A stretch of 36,505 nt of DNA from Bacteroidaceae bacterium (GTDB taxonomy: Bacteria > Bacteroidota > Bacteroidia > Bacteroidales > Bacteroidaceae). The DNA lies in assembly GCA_900765575.1 (NCBI GenBank), contig CAAFRW010000284.1:1-36505 (forward strand). The letters run 5' to 3'. Shown piece by piece: positions 26,943-34,847 of this stretch (within the stretch, counting starts at the first letter, position 1; each line of letters begins with the position of its first letter). The position numbers and the translations under genes are program-made. The notes beneath the pieces were generated by a model that worked only from the letters and a program-made list of their open reading frames with translations, was not told the DNA's origin and ran no database searches.

Positions 26943-28073
26943 ATGAGCGAAAATCAGCAAATAAAAGAAGAGGGAACACAGCAGGATCCCGAAGAACTGG
27001 AAATAGATTTGATGGAATATGTCCGTAAACTGTGGAGTGTACGGAAGTTGCTTTTGAAAGCCGCAGTGGTAGGTTTGGTGGTAGGCTTGATTATCGCCCT
27101 CAGCCTTCCGCGCGAATATACGGTAGGAGTTACCTTATCACCCGAATCCGGCAAAAATGCGTCCGGTGGAGGACTCTCCGGCATGGCATCCATGTTGGGA
27201 CTTGGTGGTATGAGTATGGGGGGAGATGCCGATGCCTTAAACATTACTTTGTTTCCGGAAATTGTAGCTTCTACTCCTTTCCTGTTGGAGCTGTTGGATA
27301 CCCACGTAACCACACTCGACGGAAAGGTAGATACCACTTTTATGGCTTATCTGGACGAACAAAAATCTCCATGGTGGGGTACACTTCTGGCCTTGCCGGG
27401 TATGGCTATCGGCGGAGTTAAGTCGTTATTCTCCGATAAAAAGGATGAAGCCTTGGAGAACACGGTAAACCCCTTTCATTTAACTGAAAAACAAGCCTCG
27501 AAAGTAGAAAGTCTGCGTAAGGCTATCATGGCGGATGTGGATAAGAAGACGGGCGTAACCTCTGTGTCGGTTACCCTGCAAGACCCCTTGGTTACGGCTA
27601 CGATAACCGATACCGTTGTAGCTAAGTTGCAGCAATACATTACCGCATACCGTGTTTCAAAGGCTCAGCAGGACTGTAACTATCTGGAGCAACTCTATAA
27701 AGACCGCCAGAAAGAGTATTATGAGGCTCAACAAAGTTATGCGAATTATATGGATGCCAATAAGAGCGTTATCTTGCAAAGTGTGTTGACGGAGCGCGAA
27801 CGTTTGCAAAATGAGATGTCTCTGGCTTATCAGGTATATAGCCAAGTGGCTACCCAATTGCAAGTGGCACGTGCCAAAGTACAGGAAGCCAAACCCGTAT
27901 TTGCTGTAGTGGAGCCCTCAACGGTTCCTTTGCAACCTTCGGGCACCAGCAAAAAAGTGGTTATGCTCGGATTTATTTTCCTTGCAGTAGTCGGAACATC
28001 GGCATGGATACTGTTTGGCCGCGATTTCTGGATGAAGTTCAAAAGTGAGCTCTCCTCTTCAGGAAAAGAATAG
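26943..28073 (+). CDS. Wzz-type polysaccharide chain-length determinant protein
   Basis: A 376-residue inner-membrane protein with two transmembrane helices, about 37-56 (LLLKAAVVGLVVGLIIALSL) and about 338-358 (VVMLGFIFLAVVGTSAWILFG), bracketing a periplasmic domain with a Gly/Met-rich segment (SGMASMLGLGGMSMGG) and a long helical region (about 235-310). The Pro-rich segment before TM2 (VEPSTVPLQPSGTSKK) is typical of Wzz/PCP proteins. No tyrosine-kinase domain follows TM2, so it is the kinase-less type. It starts 6 bp after the export-channel gene, so translation is probably coupled. It should set the chain length of the polysaccharide exported by its partner. Confidence 0.9.
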   Translation: MSENQQIKEEGTQQDPEELEIDLMEYVRKLWSVRKLLLKAAVVGLVVGLIIALSLPREYTVGVTLSPESGKNASGGGLSGMASMLGLGGMSMGGDADALNITLFPEIVASTPFLLELLDTHVTTLDGKVDTTFMAYLDEQKSPWWGTLLALPGMAIGGVKSLFSDKKDEALENTVNPFHLTEKQASKVESLRKAIMADVDKKTGVTSVSVTLQDPLVTATITDTVVAKLQQYITAYRVSKAQQDCNYLEQLYKDRQKEYYEAQQSYANYMDANKSVILQSVLTERERLQNEMSLAYQVYSQVATQLQVARAKVQEAKPVFAVVEPSTVPLQPSGTSKKVVMLGFIFLAVVGTSAWILFGRDFWMKFKSELSSSGKE

Positions 28074-28086
28074 TCATTCTCTATAT

Positions 28087-28154
28087 ATCCGAATCCGTTC
28101 GGATTATCATCATTGCGTAAGAAGGCTGTCTCAAAATAAAAAGGAGGCAGCCTT
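28087..28154 (+). terminator. Two consecutive hairpins ending the polysaccharide-export operon
   Basis: First hairpin: ATCCGAA (28087-28093) with TTCGGAT (28098-28104). Second and stronger: AAGGCTGTCTC (28122-28132) with GAGGCAGCCTT (28144-28154), 11 bp with one G-U pair and an A-rich loop. Together they should end the transcript that finishes at 28073. Confidence 0.7.
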
Positions 28155-28294
28155 ACTTATATCTGTAAGGTTGAGCCTTGAAGATTCCTTCCTCCCTTCT
28201 GAATAGAATTTTTGTTTCTGCAATGCAGATGGTGAATATAGGTGACAAAGCCATACTGAGTTTCAAGAATTTCAAAAAAATAAGAAAAACGGTA

Positions 28295-28390
28295 CTGACA
28301 TCTGTCACATCTGTCACCGCACCCTTTATTTATCTAGTACTCAAATTTTTATACCACCCTATCATTCCATTGTGATGTGACAGATGTCAG
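28295..28390. repeat. 17-bp perfect inverted repeat element
   Basis: CTGACATCTGTCACATC (28295-28311) and its exact complement GATGTGACAGATGTCAG (28374-28390) are separated by 62 AT-rich bases. Each arm holds a TGACA-N2-TGTCA mini-palindrome, and ATCTGTCAC is directly repeated next to the left arm (28301-28318). The right arm is followed by GCGTC-TGCCA, giving TGTCAG-N5-TGCCAT, the same spacing as TGTCAC-N5-TGCCAA in the 14.7-kb repeat. It may be a small non-autonomous or REP-type element. Confidence 0.6.
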
Positions 28391-28476
28391 GCGTCTGCCA
28401 TTTCTGCAGGTTTCTTAAAAAGCTCTTTTTCTTGTCTTTAAATGTGCTGTGTTATGTATACAATTTTTCTTGTATA

Positions 28477-28572
28477 TGAAAAGTGTTTCATATCTTGAAA
28501 CAAAATGTTTTAATAGTGCGAAACAAAGTGTTTCAAAGGTTGAAACAAAGTGTTTTTAACTATGAAACACTT
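28477..28572. promoter_or_regulatory. Array of five operator-like sites phased at about 22 bp
   Basis: Three near-complete copies of TGAAACAAAGTGTTTCA (a 7-3-7 inverted repeat) lie at 28496-28512, 28519-28535 and 28541-28557. The array is flanked by AAGTGTTTCA (28481-28490) and its complement TGAAACACTT (28563-28572). Corresponding arms are 22-23 bp apart, close to two helical turns, so bound proteins would line up on one face of the DNA. The array is 167-262 bp upstream of the sigma-54-type promoter, a position suited to an enhancer-binding activator. Confidence 0.7.
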
Positions 28573-28738
28573 TTTCTATAAGCATGAAAGTAGATGTAAT
28601 AACTTTGTATATAGCGGATTAACTGCTATTATCTTTTTGTCTGAAGAAATAAGGCTCTACAAATTGTCTTCTTTCTTCAAGAAAATGGAAGAATCGCATC
28701 TTATGCGAAATGTGGATGTTCTATTTTTTATTAATTAT

Positions 28739-28754
28739 TTGGCATAGTTTTTGC
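28739..28754 (+). promoter_or_regulatory. Sigma-54 (RpoN)-type -24/-12 promoter
   Basis: TTGGCATAGTTTTTGC followed by T fits TTGGCAcg-N4-TTGCw with only the two lower-weight bases differing; the invariant GG (28741-28742) and GC (28753-28754) are exactly 10 bp apart. It faces the second SusC operon, whose ATG is about 370 bp further on, which would give a long leader. No activator gene or rpoN lies in this window. Confidence 0.55.
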
Positions 28755-28926
28755 TTTTTATATTTCAGCCGGAAAGAAAATTAAGAAAAAGAGCAACCAT
28801 ATACATGGAAATAAATCTCCCTGCTAAATAATATCAATAATCCATCATCTCCCCTCAAATATTGCTCTTTCTTCCAATTTAGTCTCTCTCTTTATTTTGT
28901 ATTAATAAAAAGTCAGGATGTAAATA

Positions 28927-28934
28927 CCCCCCCC
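28927..28934. repeat. C8 homopolymer in the SusC leader/promoter region
   Basis: Eight C in an otherwise AT-rich region, 203 bp before the second SusC start. It is intergenic, so length changes could alter promoter spacing or leader structure but not a reading frame. Confidence 0.7.
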
Positions 28935-29000
28935 TTCATACCTCCCAAATAGAGTCTTTTACCCGTTTTTTACAGAAAAAAGCATTTTTTTGAAAAATAA

Positions 29001-29079
29001 TTCGATTTAGGGGTGTTCGATTTGAGGGTCTCCTCGTATTATTAATAGACGTGAATAAAAAAGCCCTTATCTGATAAGG
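29001..29079. promoter_or_regulatory. Direct repeat and short palindrome upstream of the second SusC
   Basis: TTCGATTTAGGGGTG (29001-29015) is directly followed by TTCGATTTGAGGGTC (29016-29030), with 12 of 15 bases identical, the tandem layout often bound by AraC-type or sigma factors. Further on, CCTTATC-T-GATAAGG (29065-29079) is an odd-centred palindrome 57 bp before the ATG. Either could be an operator or leader structure. No TAnnTTTG element with a good -33 was found here. Confidence 0.4.
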
Positions 29080-29136
29080 TTTCTAAAAAGAAGAGTGTAA
29101 TAATAAAATAAATGTTTAACCAATAAGTGAGAGAAT

Positions 29137-32100
29137 ATGAAAAAAGAATGGATCTTTTCTATCGTATTGTTCTTGATTGCTTCTTTCCTATGTCCGCCTC
29201 AATGGGCGCAGGCACAGAATGCCAAGGAAAAGAATATTACGATGGAGTTTAAGAACGAACGTTTACCGTCAGTCTTTAAACGGTTGGAGAAAATTTCGGG
29301 TTACAAAATTCTGTTTACCTATGACGATGTCAACCAGTTTGCCGTTACAGGTTCTATCAAAAACCAAACCCTAGAACAAGCCTTGAAAACCATTATCGGT
29401 GATAAGCCTTTGGATTATTACATTGATGGGAAGTATGTGAATATCACATTGAAGGCACAAGAGAAAACCTCGCGGGGGGGGGTAAAGAAAGACTATACCG
29501 TAAGGGGTGAAGTACTCGATAGCGAGGGCCTTCCGCTTCCCGGAGCCAACATCCTTATCAAAGGCTCCGCCAAAGGAACTGTTACCGATATGGATGGAAA
29601 GTTCTCTTTGCCCTTGAACGATGCGCAAGCCTGTGTGTTGGTTTTTTCTTATATAGGTATGACTCCGCAAGAAATCCGAGTCACTCCCGGGAACAACGAA
29701 AATATTCTATTGAATGCTGTTACTTTGGTAGAAGACCAAGCTCAGATAGCCGAAGTAGTAGTAACCGGTATTTTCCAAAAAGCGAGGGAAAGTTATACGG
29801 GTGCTGTGTCTACGGTAACGAAAGAGGAATTGAAAATGTTTAAAGGACAGAATCTTTTGCAAACATTGAGAAATGTGGATGCTTCCTTAAATATTCCAAT
29901 GAATAACATGCTTGGTAGTGACCCGAATGCTATACCTCAAATGAATATTCGCGGTACATCTTCGTTGCCAATGAATGTGAAAGAATTGAATGAAACGACT
30001 CAGCAAAGTGTGAATATGCCTCTTGTTATTATGGATGGTTTCGAGATAACCTTAACTAAGTTGATGGATTATAACGATGAGGAAATAGAGAGTATTACAA
30101 TTCTAAAAGATGCTTCGGCTACGGCAATTTATGGTTCTCGTGGAGCAAATGGTATAATTGTAGTGCAATCAAAAAAACCTGTTCCTGGAAAGTTAAGAGT
30201 TACTGCTCAATTAGGATTAAATGTAGAGGTGCCGGATTTAAGTTCGTATAAGTTGTTGAATGCAGCAGATAAATTAGAACTGGAACGTACAACTAAACTT
30301 TATGAAGCAAAGGGTGATCCAACACAAACCGTTTCTTATCAGGAACGTTATAATAAGCGATTGAAAGATGTTCTTTCCGGTGTGGATACCGATTGGTTAA
30401 GCCAACCTCTTCAGAATGGTGTAGGTCAACGTTACAACGTTCGTCTGGAAGGTGGTAGCGACGAATTTCGTTGGGGAACTTCTGTAGGTTATAAAAATAC
30501 AGAAGGTGCAATGAAAGGTTCTTCTCGTAAAGTTTTTAATGGAGATATCACTTTGATGTACTCATTGAAAAATCTTATATTCCGTAATAATACAAGTATT
30601 ACGAATTCCAGAAGTGAAAACAGTAAATATGGTTCATTCAGTACGTATGTAAGTCAGCAACCATATAATAGATTGTACGATGAAGAAGGTAGACTGATTC
30701 GTTACTTTGATGGCTTTTATCCATCGAATGTACAGGTGCAGAATCCCTTATATGACGCTACATTGAATACATTTGATAAATCGCGTATACTTTCTTTGAT
30801 TAATAACTTTGCTATTGATTGGAGAATAATTTCCGATTTGAATTTGAAAGCTCAGTTTGGCTATTCTACGGAACGACTAACGAGCGATAATTTTTACCCG
30901 GCAGAGCATTCAATGTTTAGCAATACCAATAAATATCCAATAGGTAGTACTAATAAAGGTTCTTATACGTATGGAAACGGGGAGAGTATCTCTTATGACG
31001 GAAGTTTGACATTAAGTTACTCCAAGACCTTCAATGATTTACATCAAGTATATGCAGGATTGAATTATTCAGTTTCGGAGAGTCAGGATGAAACGTACTC
31101 GTTTAGAGCTGAGGGCTTTAGTAATGGAGACCTTTCTTTTATTGGTAACGCATTACAATATGCGGCGGATGAGTCTCCTGAGGGCAAAAAAACAATAAGT
31201 CGGCGTGTCGGAGTTACGGGAAATGTGAATTATTCATATAATAATCGTTATTTTGCGGATTTTTCTTATCGTATGGATGGTAGTTCGCAGTTTGGTTCGA
31301 ATAAACGATATGCACCATTTTGGAGTTTTGGTATTGGTTGGAACCTTCATCATGAAAAATTTATGGAGAAACTTCCGTTTATTAGTCAGTTAAAACTCAG
31401 AGCTTCTTTGGGTGAAACTGGAACAATGGATTTCAGCAAGTCGGATGTTCTCAGTATGTATACTTATGTATCCGGTGAACAATATGCATATTGGAACAGC
31501 GCACACTTGCAGGGGTTGGGTAATGAAAATTTGACTTGGCAAACAACAAGTCAAACAAACTTAGGAATTGATTTTCAATTTTTTGATGGAAGGATATTTG
31601 GTTCGTTTGATTGGTATAATAAGGAGACTGATGGTTTAGTATCTTATATGAGTCTGCCACTTTCCATGGGCTTTTCTTCTTATTCTGAAAATGTAGGAAA
31701 AGTAAAGAATAGTGGGTTCGAAATGTCTTTAGGTGCTTATATTATTCGTGATGAAAAAAGAAATTTGAGCTGGATGATAAATGGGCAATTGGTACATAAC
31801 AAGAATAGAATTACCAAGTTGTCGGATGCTATTATGTCTCAAAACAAAGAAGTGATGTCCAGTGCAGAATTGAAAGATACGGAGCCGGCAACATTACTTT
31901 ATGAAGGACGTCCTCAGTACGGAATTTATGTAGTACGCTCATTAGGAATTGATCCGGCAACCGGCGAAGAGATATATTTGGATAGAAACGGAAATGTTAC
32001 AAGTGTATGGAATTCTGAAGACCGCGTATATTGTGGTGAAAATTCTATCTATTCTTCTCCGTACAAAGGTAAAGCTAGTACTATGTTTCGTTGGAAGAAT

Positions 32101-32514
32101 CTGTCGTTGAATGTATCTTTTGAATATCAGTGGGGTGGACAGATCTATAATCAGACATTAATAGATCGTGTTGAGGTTACTAAAGGGAGAATTCGTAGCT
32201 CGAACGTGGATAAACGAGTCTTTACTGACAGATGGCAGAACCCTGGAGATATTTCGTTTTATAGAAAAATAGATGAGAATGAAACGAAGGCCACTTCACG
32301 TTTTGTAATGGATGATAATTGGTTCGAAATTCAATCTATAGGATTGGAATATCGTTGGAATACTGATTGGTTGAGAAAAGCAACTCATTTGCAGTCTGTT
32401 TTATTTGGAGTAAATATGTCTAACTTGTGGCATTTCTCCTCTATTCGTTACGAGCGGGGAACTTCATATCCATTCGCACGAAATATACAAGGAACCGTAA
32501 CTCTATTATTCTAA
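29137..32514 (+). CDS. SusC/RagA TonB-linked outer membrane transporter with STN domain
   Basis: A 1125-residue protein: signal peptide to about residue 27; STN (secretin/TonB N-terminal) domain at about 33-108 (ITMEFKNERLPSVFKRLEKISGYKILFTYD); a linker with Arg-Gly-Gly encoded by a G9 tract (113-115); CarboxypepD_reg-like domain at about 120-205 (VRGEVLDSEGLPLPGANILIKGSAKGTVTD); TonB plug (AEVVVTGIFQKA ... ILKDASATAIYGSRGANGIIVVQSK); and barrel ending in GTVTLLF. The STN domain means it should signal through a FecR/ECF pair; one is encoded 5-6 kb upstream. It begins an operon with SusD 21 bp downstream. It is a paralogue of the minus-strand SusC, with VEVPDLSSYKLLNAADKLELER matching IEAPDLSSYDLCNAREKLEVER. 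From about 29.8 kb on, base composition becomes AT-rich. Confidence 0.95.
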   Translation: MKKEWIFSIVLFLIASFLCPPQWAQAQNAKEKNITMEFKNERLPSVFKRLEKISGYKILFTYDDVNQFAVTGSIKNQTLEQALKTIIGDKPLDYYIDGKYVNITLKAQEKTSRGGVKKDYTVRGEVLDSEGLPLPGANILIKGSAKGTVTDMDGKFSLPLNDAQACVLVFSYIGMTPQEIRVTPGNNENILLNAVTLVEDQAQIAEVVVTGIFQKARESYTGAVSTVTKEELKMFKGQNLLQTLRNVDASLNIPMNNMLGSDPNAIPQMNIRGTSSLPMNVKELNETTQQSVNMPLVIMDGFEITLTKLMDYNDEEIESITILKDASATAIYGSRGANGIIVVQSKKPVPGKLRVTAQLGLNVEVPDLSSYKLLNAADKLELERTTKLYEAKGDPTQTVSYQERYNKRLKDVLSGVDTDWLSQPLQNGVGQRYNVRLEGGSDEFRWGTSVGYKNTEGAMKGSSRKVFNGDITLMYSLKNLIFRNNTSITNSRSENSKYGSFSTYVSQQPYNRLYDEEGRLIRYFDGFYPSNVQVQNPLYDATLNTFDKSRILSLINNFAIDWRIISDLNLKAQFGYSTERLTSDNFYPAEHSMFSNTNKYPIGSTNKGSYTYGNGESISYDGSLTLSYSKTFNDLHQVYAGLNYSVSESQDETYSFRAEGFSNGDLSFIGNALQYAADESPEGKKTISRRVGVTGNVNYSYNNRYFADFSYRMDGSSQFGSNKRYAPFWSFGIGWNLHHEKFMEKLPFISQLKLRASLGETGTMDFSKSDVLSMYTYVSGEQYAYWNSAHLQGLGNENLTWQTTSQTNLGIDFQFFDGRIFGSFDWYNKETDGLVSYMSLPLSMGFSSYSENVGKVKNSGFEMSLGAYIIRDEKRNLSWMINGQLVHNKNRITKLSDAIMSQNKEVMSSAELKDTEPATLLYEGRPQYGIYVVRSLGIDPATGEEIYLDRNGNVTSVWNSEDRVYCGENSIYSSPYKGKASTMFRWKNLSLNVSFEYQWGGQIYNQTLIDRVEVTKGRIRSSNVDKRVFTDRWQNPGDISFYRKIDENETKATSRFVMDDNWFEIQSIGLEYRWNTDWLRKATHLQSVLFGVNMSNLWHFSSIRYERGTSYPFARNIQGTVTLLF
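29474..29482. repeat. G9 homopolymer inside SusC (in-frame state)
   Basis: Nine consecutive G read as CGG GGG GGG G, encoding Arg-Gly-Gly in the linker between the STN and carboxypeptidase-like domains. Eight or ten G would end translation early, after about 115 correct residues. It lies in a different domain boundary, and on the opposite coding strand (G instead of C), from the tract in the first SusC, so the two probably arose independently. Confidence 0.85.
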
Positions 32515-32535
32515 CCAATTTAAAATATAGTAATT

Positions 32536-34077
32536 ATGAAAATAAAATATATTTCTTTTTTAGTGGCGGCTTGTTTGCTTGTGGGTACTACCGCATGTGA
32601 TGATTGGCTTGACATCGATCAGGATACGGAAAAGAAGGCCGATTCGATGTTCGATAATTATGCGGGATTTCAAGGCGCATTGTCTGGATGTTATTCTGAT
32701 TTAGCCAAAGAAGATTTGTATGGAACGAGGTTGACAATGGCTGATATTGAATCATTAGCTGGCTTATGGAGTATCGACTTGAATGATGGACCTGAAGAAC
32801 GAAAAATGCAGTGTTATGATTTGATGATTCACGATTATACAAGTTCTCGTTCTGTGTCGGTCATAAAATCTATTTACGGTGGGCTCTATAATACGATTAT
32901 TGAAGCAAATAATTTGATTAAAGGATGTCGGGAAAGTGGACAAAATATAGCGTTTGTAGCATCTCGGTCAGTAGTAGAAGGAGAAGCATATGCGATTCGT
33001 GCCTTTTGCCATTTAGATGTATTGAGATTATTTGGACAGCTTCCACATAATGCTGTGAGGCAAATATCACTTCCTTATTCAGAGATAACAAGTCTGGAAG
33101 AGATGCCTATTTATTACACCTATCAGGAATATATCAAGAAATTGGAAGACGATTTGATTAAGGCTCTTTCTTTGCTAAAAGATAATGATCCGGTTTGTGA
33201 TTATACATTTAGCCAATTGAATCCTTTGGATGGAGATAAGGCAAATTTGGCTCCTATCGAAGATGACTTTATGACCTATCGTCACTATCGCATGAATTAT
33301 TGGGCTGTGAAGGCTCTGCAAGCTCGTTTTTATATGTATATAGGCGAAAACAAGAAAGCGCATGATGTGGCTATGGAAGTAATCAATGCTAAAACAACAA
33401 ATGGAGAAACTGTTGTAAAGTTAAGTAGTATGTCTGATTATGGAACCGATAAAACAAACTTTAATTCTTCATCTGAATGTTTGTTTGCATTATATATTAA
33501 AAAGTTATATGATATATCTGTTCCTATATTGGCTGGAGGAGAGGTTGCAGGAACATCTAATGTAACTCAAATAGACCCTAAAAAACATTTGACGTTAACG
33601 GAAGCATGGCTTAAAGATTTATTTAAAAATGTAAATACTGCTACGGATATCCGTTTTAAAAAAATGTGGTCGAATACAAAAACTAGTCAGAATTATGTGT
33701 TTCCTTCCATCCGAAAACATTATGTATATAAGGCGTCTGCATCTTCTTCTGGTGATGGGGTGATTCCGATGCTTCGCCTTTCGGAAATGTATTTGATAGC
33801 AATCGAAACGGCAGAGACTGTAACCGAAGCAAATGAATTATACACTGCCTATATGGTGTCGAAAGGAGTTGCTGTACATAATGTGTTTTCTTCATTGGCG
33901 GATGTAAAAAATGTATTAATCGAAGAATTTCGTATAGAACTCTTTGCAGAAGGGCAAATGTTTTATTATTATAAACGTAATAATATAAGCAAAATGTGGT
34001 CAAAAGAAGGTATTATAGCAGATGAATCTGTTTATGTGTTGCCTGTACCAGAAACAGAGTTTAATCCAAATAAATAG
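32536..34077 (+). CDS. RagB/SusD family nutrient-binding lipoprotein
   Basis: A 513-residue lipoprotein with lipobox VGTTAC (Cys21) and the family start CDDWLDIDQD. SusD hallmarks include VVEGEAYAIRAFCHLDVLRLFGQLP (about 155-175), YWAVKALQARFYMYIGENKKAHDVAMEVINA, and the C-terminal MLRLSEMYLIAIETAE, IEEFRIELFAEGQMFYYYKRNNISKM and YVLPVPETEFNPN. It is the surface ligand-binding lid for the SusC 21 bp upstream. Its sequence is only distantly similar to the SusD of the first operon, so the ligands may differ. Codon use is AT-rich like the rest of this operon. Confidence 0.94.
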   Translation: MKIKYISFLVAACLLVGTTACDDWLDIDQDTEKKADSMFDNYAGFQGALSGCYSDLAKEDLYGTRLTMADIESLAGLWSIDLNDGPEERKMQCYDLMIHDYTSSRSVSVIKSIYGGLYNTIIEANNLIKGCRESGQNIAFVASRSVVEGEAYAIRAFCHLDVLRLFGQLPHNAVRQISLPYSEITSLEEMPIYYTYQEYIKKLEDDLIKALSLLKDNDPVCDYTFSQLNPLDGDKANLAPIEDDFMTYRHYRMNYWAVKALQARFYMYIGENKKAHDVAMEVINAKTTNGETVVKLSSMSDYGTDKTNFNSSSECLFALYIKKLYDISVPILAGGEVAGTSNVTQIDPKKHLTLTEAWLKDLFKNVNTATDIRFKKMWSNTKTSQNYVFPSIRKHYVYKASASSSGDGVIPMLRLSEMYLIAIETAETVTEANELYTAYMVSKGVAVHNVFSSLADVKNVLIEEFRIELFAEGQMFYYYKRNNISKMWSKEGIIADESVYVLPVPETEFNPNK

Positions 34078-34081
34078 TATT

Positions 34082-34840
34082 ATGAAAAATAAAATATATA
34101 CATGGTCTGTTGGACTTTTAATGTTAAGCCCCTTGTTTATGGCTTGCGAAAAAGATTTGCCGGTATACAAACCTGAGGAAGCACGATTGAAGTTTGTATA
34201 TGAATACACAAGAGATACGTTAACTAATTATTCTTTTGCGTATGACAACATCAATGTGGATACGGTGTGGGTAAAAGTACGTATTATGGGATTTCCTGAA
34301 GATAGGGACAGAAGAATTTCTTTGAAGCAACTTTCTACTGGGGAAAATGATGCTGTTCCGGGAACACATTACGTGGCGTTTGATGATGTAGAACTATTAC
34401 AAAAATTCTATTTTATTCCTAGGAATGAGATAGAAAGGGATATTCCGGTTGTGCTGAAGCGGGATGCGTCATTAAAATCGGCAGATTATACTCTGAGATT
34501 TACGTTTGCGCCTAATGATGATTTTACGTATGGAAGTAAAGAAAGATTGCATAAGCGAATTTTAATAGCTGACCAGTTAATTAAACCTAATAATTGGGAT
34601 AGCTATGTAGAGCACTTTCTTGGAACTTATGGTCCGGTTAAGCATCAGTTTTTGATAGACCATACTCAAATGAAGTGGGATGATAAGTTTGTAGATGTGG
34701 ATTGGTTTAATTATTTTCAGTTTGATCAAATGTATTGCTTCTATATACAGGATGAAATGAATAAAGAATTAGAGGCGTATGAAGCAGAGCATGGAACGCT
34801 GTACGAGAAGGATAATACACCTGTAACATTCCCTAAATAA
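34082..34840 (+). CDS. DUF4843 domain lipoprotein
   Basis: A 252-residue lipoprotein. The start at 34082 (MKNKIYTWSVGLLMLSPLFM-AC, Cys22) was chosen because it gives the signal peptide directly and lies 4 bp after the SusD stop; the longer frame from 34022 overlaps SusD and puts 20 residues ahead of the signal. The body shows the DUF4843 pattern: YKPEEARLKFVYE, DTVWVKVRIMGFPEDRDR, IPRNEIERDIPVVLKRD, YTLRFTFAPNDDFTYGSKER and the C-terminal NNWDSYVEHFLGTYGPVK. It is the counterpart of the protein at 3163-3882, and probably an accessory surface subunit of the SusCD complex. Confidence 0.87.
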   Translation: MKNKIYTWSVGLLMLSPLFMACEKDLPVYKPEEARLKFVYEYTRDTLTNYSFAYDNINVDTVWVKVRIMGFPEDRDRRISLKQLSTGENDAVPGTHYVAFDDVELLQKFYFIPRNEIERDIPVVLKRDASLKSADYTLRFTFAPNDDFTYGSKERLHKRILIADQLIKPNNWDSYVEHFLGTYGPVKHQFLIDHTQMKWDDKFVDVDWFNYFQFDQMYCFYIQDEMNKELEAYEAEHGTLYEKDNTPVTFPK

Positions 34841-34847
34841 AATAGTT

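Noticed and set aside
28122..28390. Insertion-sequence remnant
   Set aside because: Although inverted repeats are present, there is no transposase fragment and no target-site duplication that I could see.
28477..28572. Short CRISPR-like array
   Set aside because: Units are about 22 bp apart with only 5-6 bp between 17-bp palindromic sites; no spacers and no cas genes are present.
28550..28747. 65-residue open frame in the control region
   Set aside because: It overlaps the operator array and sigma-54-type promoter, has no ribosome-binding site and no recognisable family pattern.
34022..34081. Earlier start codon for the second DUF4843 protein
   Set aside because: It overlaps the SusD gene and puts 20 residues in front of the lipoprotein signal.
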